DNA from: Anaerotruncus rubiinfantis
GTDB lineage: Bacteria > Bacillota > Clostridia > Oscillospirales > Ruminococcaceae
Assembly (NCBI RefSeq): GCF_900078395.1
Contig: NZ_FKLA01000009.1
Location: 1,564,614-1,628,613 of the forward strand
Direction: 5' to 3'
DNA: 64,000 nt
This document shows positions 16,178-23,851 of this stretch, one piece after another. The notes under the pieces are model-generated. The model worked only from the letters and a program-made list of their open reading frames with translations, did no database searches and was not told the DNA's origin. The stretch's first letter is position 1; each line of letters begins with the position of its first letter. The position numbers and the translations under genes are program-made.

Positions 16178-16789
16178 ATGTTTTCTGATCGTTTGAGAGC
16201 CCTGCGCCGTGAGCGCAGGATATCTCAGGTATCTCTGGCCGAAACACTCGGCATCAGCCAGCAGGCGGTCGGTAAATGGGAGACCGGCCGTTCAACCCCG
16301 GACCCGCGGACTTTGCGCAGGCTCGCGGATATTTTCGACGTCACCACCGATTATCTTCTCGGGCGGGAGGATGAACTGCATCCCGCGGCCCCCTGGCCCT
16401 TTGTGAATGAAGCGCAGGTACCGGTGATCGGCACCGTCAAGGCCGGCTACGGCGCGCTTGCTTTTCAGGAAGACTACGGGACCGAGCCGGCGAATGTCAA
16501 AAACCCGGACAACTATTTTTACCTGATTGTCACCGGTGACAGCATGGAGCCGCGTATCCGAAGCGGCGACCTGGCGCTGGTGCATAAACAGCCGGATGTG
16601 CAGAGCGGGGAGCTTGCTGTGGTGCTGGTGGACGGGGAGGAGGGCACCCTTAAAAAGGTCATCAAGAAGGATGGCGCGGTAATTTTACAGCCGTTCAATC
16701 AGGCATATCAGACCCAGATCTATATGGGGGAGGAGCTCAGCCGCATCCAAATCGTGGGGAAAGTGGTTGAAACCAAAACCAAATGGTAA
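16178..16789 (+). CDS. LexA-like repressor: XRE-type HTH fused to S24 self-cleaving peptidase domain
   Basis: The 203-residue protein has an N-terminal Cro/CI-type HTH (residues 4-60; ISQVSLAETLGISQQAVGKWETG) and a C-terminal S24 domain. The catalytic Ser is S122 in TGDSMEPRI, the catalytic Lys is K159 or K160 in GTLKKV, and a likely autocleavage Ala-Gly is A89-G90 in VKAGYGA. GGAGG precedes the ATG at 16178. Such proteins are inactivated by RecA-stimulated self-cleavage after DNA damage, as in LexA and phage CI. No phage genes surround it, so it seems to be a stand-alone repressor of the divergent membrane-protein gene and of itself (inference). Confidence 0.9.
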   Translation: MFSDRLRALRRERRISQVSLAETLGISQQAVGKWETGRSTPDPRTLRRLADIFDVTTDYLLGREDELHPAAPWPFVNEAQVPVIGTVKAGYGALAFQEDYGTEPANVKNPDNYFYLIVTGDSMEPRIRSGDLALVHKQPDVQSGELAVVLVDGEEGTLKKVIKKDGAVILQPFNQAYQTQIYMGEELSRIQIVGKVVETKTKW

Positions 16790-16802
16790 AATAGGACAGG
16801 AA

Positions 16803-16850
16803 AGCAAAAAGCACAGGGTCCCGCGGCTGCGTGGCCCTGTGCTTTTTGCT
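16803..16850. terminator. Strong bidirectional terminator after the repressor gene
   Basis: AGCAAAAAGCACAGGG (16803-16818) pairs perfectly with its complement (16835-16850). The A-run and T-run lie inside the stem arms, so it works in both directions. Confidence 0.9.
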
Positions 16851-16921
16851 TCTAACCAGCCGGAACGCCGCATAAGATTTTGATGGGACAACCATTTCGA
16901 TCTTGGCGGGAAGGTGAAAAA

Positions 16922-18946
16922 ATGAAAAAAATTGCGCTTGCGGGGAATCCAAACTGCGGCAAGACCACTCTCTTTAACATACTGACCGGCAGCCGGCAGC
17001 ATGTGGGGAACTGGGCGGGCGTTACAGTCGAACGCAAGGAAGGGGAACTGCGCGCCGAAAACGGCCGTGCCGTGTTGGTCGACCTGCCGGGAATCTATTC
17101 ACTCACGACCTATACGCTGGAGGAACGTGTCTCGCGGCGGTTCCTTTTGTCGGACGAGCCGGACGCGGTGGTGAGCCTGCTCGACGGCACTTCGATCGCA
17201 CGCGGGCTCTATCTGACGCTGCAGCTTTGCGAAACCGGCTGCCCGGTCGTGTTGGCGATTGGGATGATGGACGAAGTGCGTGCCGCGGGTGGGAAGATTG
17301 ATACGGAAATACTTGAAAAACGGCTTGACGTCCCGGTAGTGCCGGTCACCGCGCGCACCGGGGAGAATGTCTCGGTACTGGCCGAGACGGCCCTGGCCCT
17401 GCCGAAGGCGTCCGGCGCCTGCGTGCGCTACCACGGGAAGCTCGAAGGCGCGATTGACGAAGTGATCGGGATTGTGGCGGGGCCGGATACCGACTGGCGG
17501 CGGGTCCGCTTCGATGCGATCGGCCTGCTGGAAGGGGAGGCGGAGCCCGCCGGGCGGATGGGGCTGGACCGCGGGCAGCTTTTGCGGATTGCGCGGGTCC
17601 GGGAGCAGCTCGAAACGGCGTGCGGCGGCGCAGATATCCTGACCGTCGTGGCGGATGCCCGTTACCGTGTGATCGATGCGCTGGTGCGGGAGGCGGTCCG
17701 CCTGCCCGCGCCGGACGAGGACTCGCTGACCGCGAAAATCGACCGGATCGCGCTGCACAAATTCTGCTCCTACCCGATTTTTTTTGCGGTGCTCGCCGGG
17801 ATGTTCGCCGCGAGCTTTGGGGGCGTAGGGCTTTCCCTCAAAGCGCTGCTCGAACATTTTTTTGCGTGGGCGTCCGGCTTTCTCCAGCACTGGCTGCCTG
17901 CGTTCGGGGTGGGTGCTCCGCTCACCGGGCTGGTCACGGGCGGCGTGCTCGGCGGGGTGGGGAGCGTGCTCACCTTCCTGCCGCAGATTGCAATTCTATT
18001 CCTCTGCCTGACGCTTTTGGAGGAGTGCGGCTACCTTGCGCGGGCCGCATTTTTGATGGATCTGCCGCTGCGCAGGCTTGGCCTGACCGGAAAATCCTTC
18101 ATCCCGATGGTGATGGGGTTCGGCTGCACCACGCCCGCGGTCATGGCGGCGCGCACCCTCGAAAACGAGCACGACCGCCGGCTCACCATCTTCCTGACGC
18201 CATTTCTCTCCTGTGGCGCACGCTTTCCGATCTATGCGCTTCTGGCGGGGGTGTTCTTCCCGGCGCATCCGGGGGCTGCGGTGACGCTGCTTTACCTTCT
18301 GGGGATGCTGGTCGCGGGAATTTACGGCTATTTCCTGCGCAAAGGCCCGATGCGCGGGGCGCTGTCGCCGTTTCTGATGGAATTTCCGCCCTACCGGATT
18401 CCATCGTTGCAAAATGTCCTGCGCAACACGGCGGAGAAATGCGGCGACTTCCTGCGCAAGGCGGGGACGCTGATCTTTCTCCTGAGCGTGCTCATCTGGC
18501 TTTTCCAGCATTTTGATCCACGGCTCCAGTTTGTGCCGGACGGAACGGGCAGCCTTTTCGAGCGTGCCGGGCAGCTGCTGGCCCCGCTCTTTGCACCGCT
18601 CGGCTTTCGGAGCGGGGAGGCGGCCATCTCGCTGCTCGCCGGGCTCATCTCAAAGGAGGCGGTCGTCTCGACGCTGGGGGTCGTCTGCGGGGCCGCAGGG
18701 GACCCTGCGGCGCTGGCGGCGGGACTGCGGGGGCTATTTACCCCGCTTTCTGCGGCGGCGTTCCTGGCGTTCTGCGCGCTTTATACGCCGTGCATTTCCG
18801 CCCTTGCAACCATGCGGCGGGAGCTGCATTCCACCAAAGCGATGCTCGCAGCCGCTGCCGCGCAGCTGCTGATCGCCTACGGCGTGGCGATGGCGGTCTA
18901 TCAGTTCGGGACGCTTTTCCAGAACCTGCTGCGGCTGTTCGGATAG
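16922..18946 (+). CDS. feoB: Ferrous iron transport protein B
   Basis: The 674-residue protein has an N-terminal G domain and a polytopic membrane part with Gate motifs, and imports Fe2+. G1 is GNPNCGKTT (residues 8-16), G2 lies in WAGVTVERKEG, and G3 is DLPG (54-57). The usual G4 NxxD reads GMMD (114-117), so the guanine-contacting Asn appears replaced by Gly. The start is the ATG after GAAGGTG; a longer frame in front is rejected. No feoA gene lies directly beside it, unlike most feo operons. Membrane segments such as GFGCTTPAVMAARTLENEHDRR are typical of the family. Confidence 0.93.
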   Translation: MKKIALAGNPNCGKTTLFNILTGSRQHVGNWAGVTVERKEGELRAENGRAVLVDLPGIYSLTTYTLEERVSRRFLLSDEPDAVVSLLDGTSIARGLYLTLQLCETGCPVVLAIGMMDEVRAAGGKIDTEILEKRLDVPVVPVTARTGENVSVLAETALALPKASGACVRYHGKLEGAIDEVIGIVAGPDTDWRRVRFDAIGLLEGEAEPAGRMGLDRGQLLRIARVREQLETACGGADILTVVADARYRVIDALVREAVRLPAPDEDSLTAKIDRIALHKFCSYPIFFAVLAGMFAASFGGVGLSLKALLEHFFAWASGFLQHWLPAFGVGAPLTGLVTGGVLGGVGSVLTFLPQIAILFLCLTLLEECGYLARAAFLMDLPLRRLGLTGKSFIPMVMGFGCTTPAVMAARTLENEHDRRLTIFLTPFLSCGARFPIYALLAGVFFPAHPGAAVTLLYLLGMLVAGIYGYFLRKGPMRGALSPFLMEFPPYRIPSLQNVLRNTAEKCGDFLRKAGTLIFLLSVLIWLFQHFDPRLQFVPDGTGSLFERAGQLLAPLFAPLGFRSGEAAISLLAGLISKEAVVSTLGVVCGAAGDPAALAAGLRGLFTPLSAAAFLAFCALYTPCISALATMRRELHSTKAMLAAAAAQLLIAYGVAMAVYQFGTLFQNLLRLFG

Positions 18947-18950
18947 ACGC

Positions 18951-18990
18951 AAAAATCCCCCGCTGCCCTTTGGCAGCGGGGGAGATTTTA
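18951..18990. terminator. Bidirectional terminator between feoB and rny
   Basis: TCCCCCGCTGCC (18956-18967) pairs with GGCAGCGGGGGA (18972-18983) over a 4-base loop, with A-run and T-rich flanks, between two convergent genes. Confidence 0.9.
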
Positions 18991-20544
18991 TTTCGCGTAT
19001 TCAATCGCGCGGTTTTCGCGGATGCAGTGGACTTTGATCTGTCCGGGATAATCCAGTTCGTTTTCGATCTTCTTGACGATATCGCGGGCCATGATGGCCA
19101 TCTGGTCGTCCGAAACCACGTCGGGCTTGAGCATAATGCGGATTTCGCGACCGGCCTGGATGGCGTAGCATTTCTCGACGCCGTCGAAGGAGTTTGCGAT
19201 TTCCTCGAGCTTCTCAAGACGCTTGATGTAGTTTTCGAGGTTCTCGCGGCGGGCGCCCGGACGCGCGGCCGAGATGGCGTCGGCGGCCTGTACCAGACAG
19301 GCGACGATCGTTTTGGGCTCGACGTCATTGTGGTGCGCCTCAATCGCATGGATGATATCCGGATTTTCCTTATACTTGCGCGCAAGATCGACGCCGATCT
19401 GCACATGGGAACCTTCGATCTCATGGGTCATCGATTTACCGATGTCGTGGATGAGGCCCGCGCGGCGTGCCTGCATTTCATCAGCCCCCAGTTCAGCGGC
19501 CATGATGCCCGCCAGCTGGGAAACCTCAATCGAATGGTTAAGTACGTTCTGTCCGTAGCTGGAGCGGTAACGCATCCGGCCGAGCAGCTTCACAAGTTCG
19601 GGATGCATGCTGTGGACGCCGCATTCGAGCACGGCGCGCTCGCCGTCCTGCTTGATCTTCGCGTCGATTTCGCGGCGGGCCTTCTCAACCGTTTCCTCGA
19701 TGCGCGCGGGATGGATGCGCCCATCCTGGATGAGGCGTTCGAGCGAAACGCGCGCCACTTCGCGCTTGACCGCGTCGTGGCTCGAGAGGGTGATCGCTTC
19801 CGGGGTGTCGTCGATGATGAGGTCGACGCCTGTGAGGGTTTCGAGGGTGCGGATATTGCGGCCTTCGCGCCCGATGATCCGGCCCTTCATCTCGTCGCTG
19901 GGCAGCGGGACAACCGAAACGGTGATCTCCGCCACATAATCGGCCGCGCACCGCCCGATTGCCGTTGCGATGATCTCGCGGGCTTTCTGATCGGAGTCGT
20001 CCTTGAGCTGAGCCTCGTACTGGCTGATCTTCATCGCCTTCTCGTGGGTGAGTTCCCCTTCGAGGTTGGCAAGCAGATAATTCTTTGCCTGGTCGGCGGT
20101 GAAGCCGGAAATTTTTTCGAGCATGTCAAACTGATGGGTCTTGACCTGTTCGGCCTCTTGCAGCTTGACATCGGCTTCCTTCAGTTTATTCTGGAGGGTT
20201 TCTTCTTTCTTTTCGAGGTTGTCGAGCTTCTTGTCGACCGATTCCTCTTTTTGCTGGATGCGGCGCTCGAGGCGGGTGACCTCCGAACGGCGCTCTTTCA
20301 TTTCCTTTTCATTATCCTGCTTTAGCTTGTAGATTTCATCTTTTGCCTCTACGATGGCTTCTTTTTTCTTGCTCTCTGCTGATTTGATTGCATCGCTGAT
20401 AAGTCTTTTTGCCTCTTCTTCGGCGGAGCCCAGAGCGGCTTCCGCCGTTCTTTTTCTATACTGAACGCCCAGGAAAAAGAAAATAATTGCGGCGATAACA
20501 AACGCAACAATCCCGCAGATCACATAAGACATGATCCCTTCCAC
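18988..20544 (-). CDS. rny: Ribonuclease Y
   Basis: RNase Y is the membrane-anchored endoribonuclease that starts mRNA decay in many Firmicutes. The 518-residue protein has an N-terminal membrane helix ([20 protein letters not shown]), a long coiled coil (about 25-210), a KH domain ([18 protein letters not shown]), and an HD domain ([12 protein letters not shown]). The GTG at 20544 lies 12 bases after AAGGAGG; the ATG at 20532 is a possible alternative start. It has its own divergent promoter opposite the thrS leader. ymdB, often near rny in Bacilli, is here at 37.9 kb. Confidence 0.96.
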   Translation of the reverse strand: MEGIMSYVICGIVAFVIAAIIFFFLGVQYRKRTAEAALGSAEEEAKRLISDAIKSAESKKKEAIVEAKDEIYKLKQDNEKEMKERRSEVTRLERRIQQKEESVDKKLDNLEKKEETLQNKLKEADVKLQEAEQVKTHQFDMLEKISGFTADQAKNYLLANLEGELTHEKAMKISQYEAQLKDDSDQKAREIIATAIGRCAADYVAEITVSVVPLPSDEMKGRIIGREGRNIRTLETLTGVDLIIDDTPEAITLSSHDAVKREVARVSLERLIQDGRIHPARIEETVEKARREIDAKIKQDGERAVLECGVHSMHPELVKLLGRMRYRSSYGQNVLNHSIEVSQLAGIMAAELGADEMQARRAGLIHDIGKSMTHEIEGSHVQIGVDLARKYKENPDIIHAIEAHHNDVEPKTIVACLVQAADAISAARPGARRENLENYIKRLEKLEEIANSFDGVEKCYAIQAGREIRIMLKPDVVSDDQMAIMARDIVKKIENELDYPGQIKVHCIRENRAIEYAK

Positions 20545-20684
20545 GGAAAATTTTGACCTCCTTTATGCAATTATCAATGTCCGCAATCCGCCGAAACGGA
20601 AAGTATATTTTCAGGCGCACGACAAAATTTCATGAAAAATACATGAATTATGAAGTACCATAAAACATATTGCATGACACTCCT

Positions 20685-20713
20685 ATTTTATATGGATTGT
20701 GCATAGTTGTCAA
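20685..20713 (-). promoter_or_regulatory. Sigma-A promoter of rny
   Basis: On the minus strand TTGACA (20708-20713) and TAAAAT (20685-20690) are 17 bases apart, leaving a leader of about 130 bases. Confidence 0.85.
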
Positions 20714-20725
20714 GAAATTTTCATA

Positions 20726-20754
20726 TTGACAGGACGTTTGGTTGGTGATAGTAT
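20726..20754 (+). promoter_or_regulatory. Sigma-A promoter of the thrS leader
   Basis: TTGACA (20726-20731) and TAGTAT (20749-20754) have 17-base spacing. The promoter drives the T-box leader. Confidence 0.85.
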
Positions 20755-20761
20755 TTTAATA

Positions 20762-21016
20762 ATGACTCAATACCGCATAAAAAGCGACGACAGGGGACAT
20801 TTTGGCGCACACGGATTCCCAGAGAGGCGCGGCCGTCCGGCTGCAAGCCGTGCCGATTCCAGCACCGAAACGACCACCCCTTGAGCGCGTGCGATGAGCA
20901 CGCCGGTCCGGCCCCGTTACCAGCCGTACGAGCGGCACGCCCTGTAAGGCGTGCAATTCGGGTGGAACCGTGGAGTTTTGACTTCATCCCGTTTTTGGCG
21001 GGATGGAGTTTTTTCA
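20762..21016 (+). promoter_or_regulatory. T-box riboswitch of thrS
   Basis: The leader has the conserved stem I element AGAGAG (20821-20826) followed by the GGCTG-loop-GCC distal hairpin. The T-box core GGGTGGAACCGTGG lies at 20960-20973, and an intrinsic terminator at 20981-21014 (ACTTCATCCCG pairing with CGGGATGGAGT, then six T). Uncharged tRNA-Thr should favour the antiterminator and raise thrS expression. I could not fix the specifier codon with confidence; ACC triplets occur downstream of stem I's distal part. Confidence 0.92.
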
Positions 21017-21059
21017 TTTATTCCGGGAAAGATCAGGAATGAGAAAAGGAGCGATCACT

Positions 21060-22964
21060 ATGTTAAAGATTACGTTGAAAGGCGGCGTCGTTAAGGAGTT
21101 CGAGCCGGGAACGACAATTGCCGAAGTGGCCAAAAGTCTTGGCGCGGGCCTTTATAAAGCCGCGTGCGCCGGCAAGGTGAACGGCGCGGTCTGCGACCTG
21201 CGTACTCCGCTCACCGCGGACTGCGACCTGCAGATCCTCACCTTTGACGACGCGGACGGAAAGCACGCTTTCTGGCATTCGGCCTCGCACCTGCTCGCGC
21301 AGGCGGTCATGCGCCTCTATCCCGACACCAAATACACCATCGGACCGGCGGTCGAGAACGGCTTCTATTATGACTTCGACGTCGAAAAGCCCTTCACCAC
21401 CGAGGACCTTGCGAAGATCGAAAAAGAGATGGCTGCCATCGTCAAGACCGGCGAAGAGATCGAACGGTTCGAGCTCGATGTGCCCGCCGCAAAAGAACTG
21501 ATGAAGGATCAGCCCTATAAGCTTGAACTGATTGACAAGCACGCCGCCGAAGGCGGGCCGATCAGCTTCTATAAGCAGGGTGATTTCACCGACCTGTGCG
21601 CTGGCCCGCACCTGCTTTCGGTTTCGCCGCTCAAGGCGATCAAGCTCATCCAGTGCACCGGCGCCTACTGGCACGGCGACAGCAGCCTGCCGATGCTCTG
21701 CCGTGTCTACGGCATCGCCTTCCCGAAGGCGAGCGAGCTGGACGCCTACCTCACCATGATGGAGGAAGCCAAAAAGCGCGACCACCGCAAACTCGGGCGC
21801 GAACTGGACCTCTTCGACATCTATGAGGAAGGCCCGGGCTTCCCGTTCTTCTTCCCGAAGGGCATGGTGCTTCGAAACCAGCTCGAAAGCTTCTGGCGCG
21901 TCGAGCACACGAAACGCGGCTACCAGGAGATCCGCACCCCGCTCATCCTCAACGAGGAGCTCTGGCATCGTTCCGGGCACTGGGATCACTATAAGGATAA
22001 CATGTATACCACCAAGATCGACGACAAGGATTACGCGATCAAGCCGATGAACTGCCCGGGCGGCATGCTCGTCTACAAGCGCCGGCTGAACTCCTACCGG
22101 GATCTGCCGCAGCGGATGGCGGAACTGGGCATCGTGCACAGGCATGAGCTCTCCGGCGCGCTGCACGGCCTCATGCGCGTGCGCTGCTTCACACAGGATG
22201 ACGCGCATATCTTCATGACCCCGGAGCAGATCGAGGAGGAGATCCTGGGCGTCATGGAGCTGATTGACAGCTTCTATAAGGTGTTCGGCTTCGAATACGC
22301 GCTCGAGCTTTCCACCCGCCCGGAGGATTCGATGGGTTCGGACGAACAGTGGGAGATGGCGACGAACGCCCTCATCAAGGCGCTCGACAAAAACGGCAAG
22401 GAATACACTGTCAACGAGGGCGACGGCGCCTTCTACGGCCCGAAGATCGACTTCCACCTGCGCGATTCGATCGGGCGCACCTGGCAGTGCGGCACCATCC
22501 AGCTGGACTTCCAGATGCCGGAGCGCTTCGACTTGACCTACACCGGCAAGGACGGTGAAAAACATCGTCCGGTTATGATTCACCGGGTGGTATTCGGCAG
22601 CATCGAACGGTTCATCGGCATCCTGACCGAGCATTACGCGGGCGCGTTTCCGCTCTGGCTCGCGCCGGTTCAGGTAAAGGTCCTGCCGGTCACCGACGAC
22701 CATATCGCCTATGCCGGAAAGGTCGCGGACGAACTGACCGCGGCGGGCCTGCGCGTCGAGATCGACAGCCGCAACGAAAAGGTCGGCTACCGCATCCGCG
22801 AGGCGCAGCTGCAGAAGATTCCATATATGCTGGTGCTCGGCGACAAGGAAGCTGAGGCAGGGGAAGTCGCCGCGCGTGACCGCCGCGACGGGAAAACCAC
22901 AACCATGCCGTTCGGAGAATTCCTTGCAAAGGTGCAGAAGGAAATCGCGGACAAAGCAAACTGA
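21060..22964 (+). CDS. thrS: Threonyl-tRNA synthetase
   Basis: The 634-residue cytoplasmic class II synthetase contains the TGS domain (about 1-62), the HxxxH editing/SAD domain (HSASHLLAQAVMRLYP near residue 75), the catalytic core with the zinc Cys in MNCPGGM and histidines in the HRHELSGALHG region, motif 2 (RVRCFTQDDAHIF), and a C-terminal anticodon-binding domain (LPVTDDHIAYA). The ATG at 21060 follows AAAAGGAG. Its expression is governed by the T-box in front and it ends at a strong hairpin. Confidence 0.98.
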   Translation: MLKITLKGGVVKEFEPGTTIAEVAKSLGAGLYKAACAGKVNGAVCDLRTPLTADCDLQILTFDDADGKHAFWHSASHLLAQAVMRLYPDTKYTIGPAVENGFYYDFDVEKPFTTEDLAKIEKEMAAIVKTGEEIERFELDVPAAKELMKDQPYKLELIDKHAAEGGPISFYKQGDFTDLCAGPHLLSVSPLKAIKLIQCTGAYWHGDSSLPMLCRVYGIAFPKASELDAYLTMMEEAKKRDHRKLGRELDLFDIYEEGPGFPFFFPKGMVLRNQLESFWRVEHTKRGYQEIRTPLILNEELWHRSGHWDHYKDNMYTTKIDDKDYAIKPMNCPGGMLVYKRRLNSYRDLPQRMAELGIVHRHELSGALHGLMRVRCFTQDDAHIFMTPEQIEEEILGVMELIDSFYKVFGFEYALELSTRPEDSMGSDEQWEMATNALIKALDKNGKEYTVNEGDGAFYGPKIDFHLRDSIGRTWQCGTIQLDFQMPERFDLTYTGKDGEKHRPVMIHRVVFGSIERFIGILTEHYAGAFPLWLAPVQVKVLPVTDDHIAYAGKVADELTAAGLRVEIDSRNEKVGYRIREAQLQKIPYMLVLGDKEAEAGEVAARDRRDGKTTTMPFGEFLAKVQKEIADKAN

Positions 22965-22982
22965 TTGGCAAAAGAAAGCCGA

Positions 22983-23015
22983 AGGCCGGCGCGGGAAACC
23001 CGCGCCGGCCTTTCT
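22983..23015. terminator. Terminator between thrS and the lipoprotein gene
   Basis: GGCCGGCGCGGG and CCCGCGCCGGCC pair around a 3-base loop, followed by TTTCT. It separates convergent genes and is strong on the plus strand. Confidence 0.82.
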
Positions 23016-23029
23016 GCGGCTGGAGACCT

Positions 23030-23545
23030 TTATAAAGATGTACTGGAGGAGGCGGGAGCGGAGGCTTCTGGAGCGGGCTGCGCGTCCGGGGCGGAATCGG
23101 AGATTCGCAGCTCCAGATGCAGCCCCTCGCAGCCGCGCAGGACAAGTTTGTGCCTGCCGGGCGCGAGGGTCAGCGTCCGGTCGATGCCGGAGGAGCTGAG
23201 GTAGCCGATGCCGAACTCCTCGCCCCAGTCAATGAGCGTTTCGCCGCCTTCACCGGTGACGGTGAGCGCGACCGGCCCGACAAAGCCCGAACCGGAAAGC
23301 TCGCATTTGCCCAGGAGGCGGACCGTTTTTTTATCCGGCAGGTCGGTTTCAAGCATAATATACGGCTCAGTAAACGTGGTGAAGGTGCCGTCAAAGCTGC
23401 CGGTGAAGCTCTGGTTGTCAAGGCTTGCGTCCCCGTCGTAGGCGATCCCGGTTTTACCGTCGAGGAATTGCCCGCTTTCCGAGGCGCACGCGCAGAAGAC
23501 AAGCAGCATGCAGGCTGTTGCTAAAAGGCGCGGGAACATTTTCAT
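23030..23545 (-). CDS. Putative small lipoprotein of unknown function
   Basis: The 171-residue protein starts with a lipoprotein-like signal (MKMFPRLLATACMLLVFCACAS), although the lipobox around VFCAC is not canonical. The rest is a beta-rich domain (KTVRLLGKCELSGSGFVGPVALTV) ending in an Ala/Ser/Pro-rich tail. AAGGGGG precedes the chosen ATG; the longer upstream frame overlaps the promoter of the divergent peptidase and is rejected. I do not recognise the family. It is probably attached to the outer face of the membrane. Confidence 0.65.
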   Translation of the reverse strand: MKMFPRLLATACMLLVFCACASESGQFLDGKTGIAYDGDASLDNQSFTGSFDGTFTTFTEPYIMLETDLPDKKTVRLLGKCELSGSGFVGPVALTVTGEGGETLIDWGEEFGIGYLSSSGIDRTLTLAPGRHKLVLRGCEGLHLELRISDSAPDAQPAPEASAPASSSTSL

Positions 23546-23684
23546 AATACATTTCCCCCTTATGATGCAAAACAGAATAACTTGCGTCCTTTTAAAGCAA
23601 CGAGGGAGGGCTGGAAAATACTTCATTTCCGCCGGAAAAAATTGCTTATAATGGGACGAATCTGTAAACAATCTGGGAACAGGC

Positions 23685-23713
23685 TTGCCAGAATTGGCGT
23701 TAGCGGGTATAAT
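23685..23713 (+). promoter_or_regulatory. Sigma-A promoter of the M23 peptidase gene
   Basis: TTGCCA (23685-23690) and TATAAT (23708-23713) are 17 bases apart. The gap 23546-23851 otherwise contains no gene; a second weak TATAAT-like box (GCTTATAAT) lies near 23644-23652. Confidence 0.8.
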
Positions 23714-23851
23714 AATACCCTGTAAACCATCTTTTTTGACGATAAACGACGAGCCGGCCGCTGTGCCAAAGGGTACAGGGCTGGGATTTTGCGGCATTTT
23801 GCCGGATAGGGCGCGGTTTGGCGCCAGAAGCAGCGAAAGGAGATGATGTGT

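Noticed and set aside
18790..20325. 511-codon open frame antisense to rny
   Set aside because: RNase Y on the other strand has all its domains in order; the antisense frame is a codon-bias artefact.
21063..22703. 546-codon open frame antisense to thrS
   Set aside because: thrS is intact with its T-box; the antisense frame shows only Arg/Val/Glu-rich sequence without motifs.
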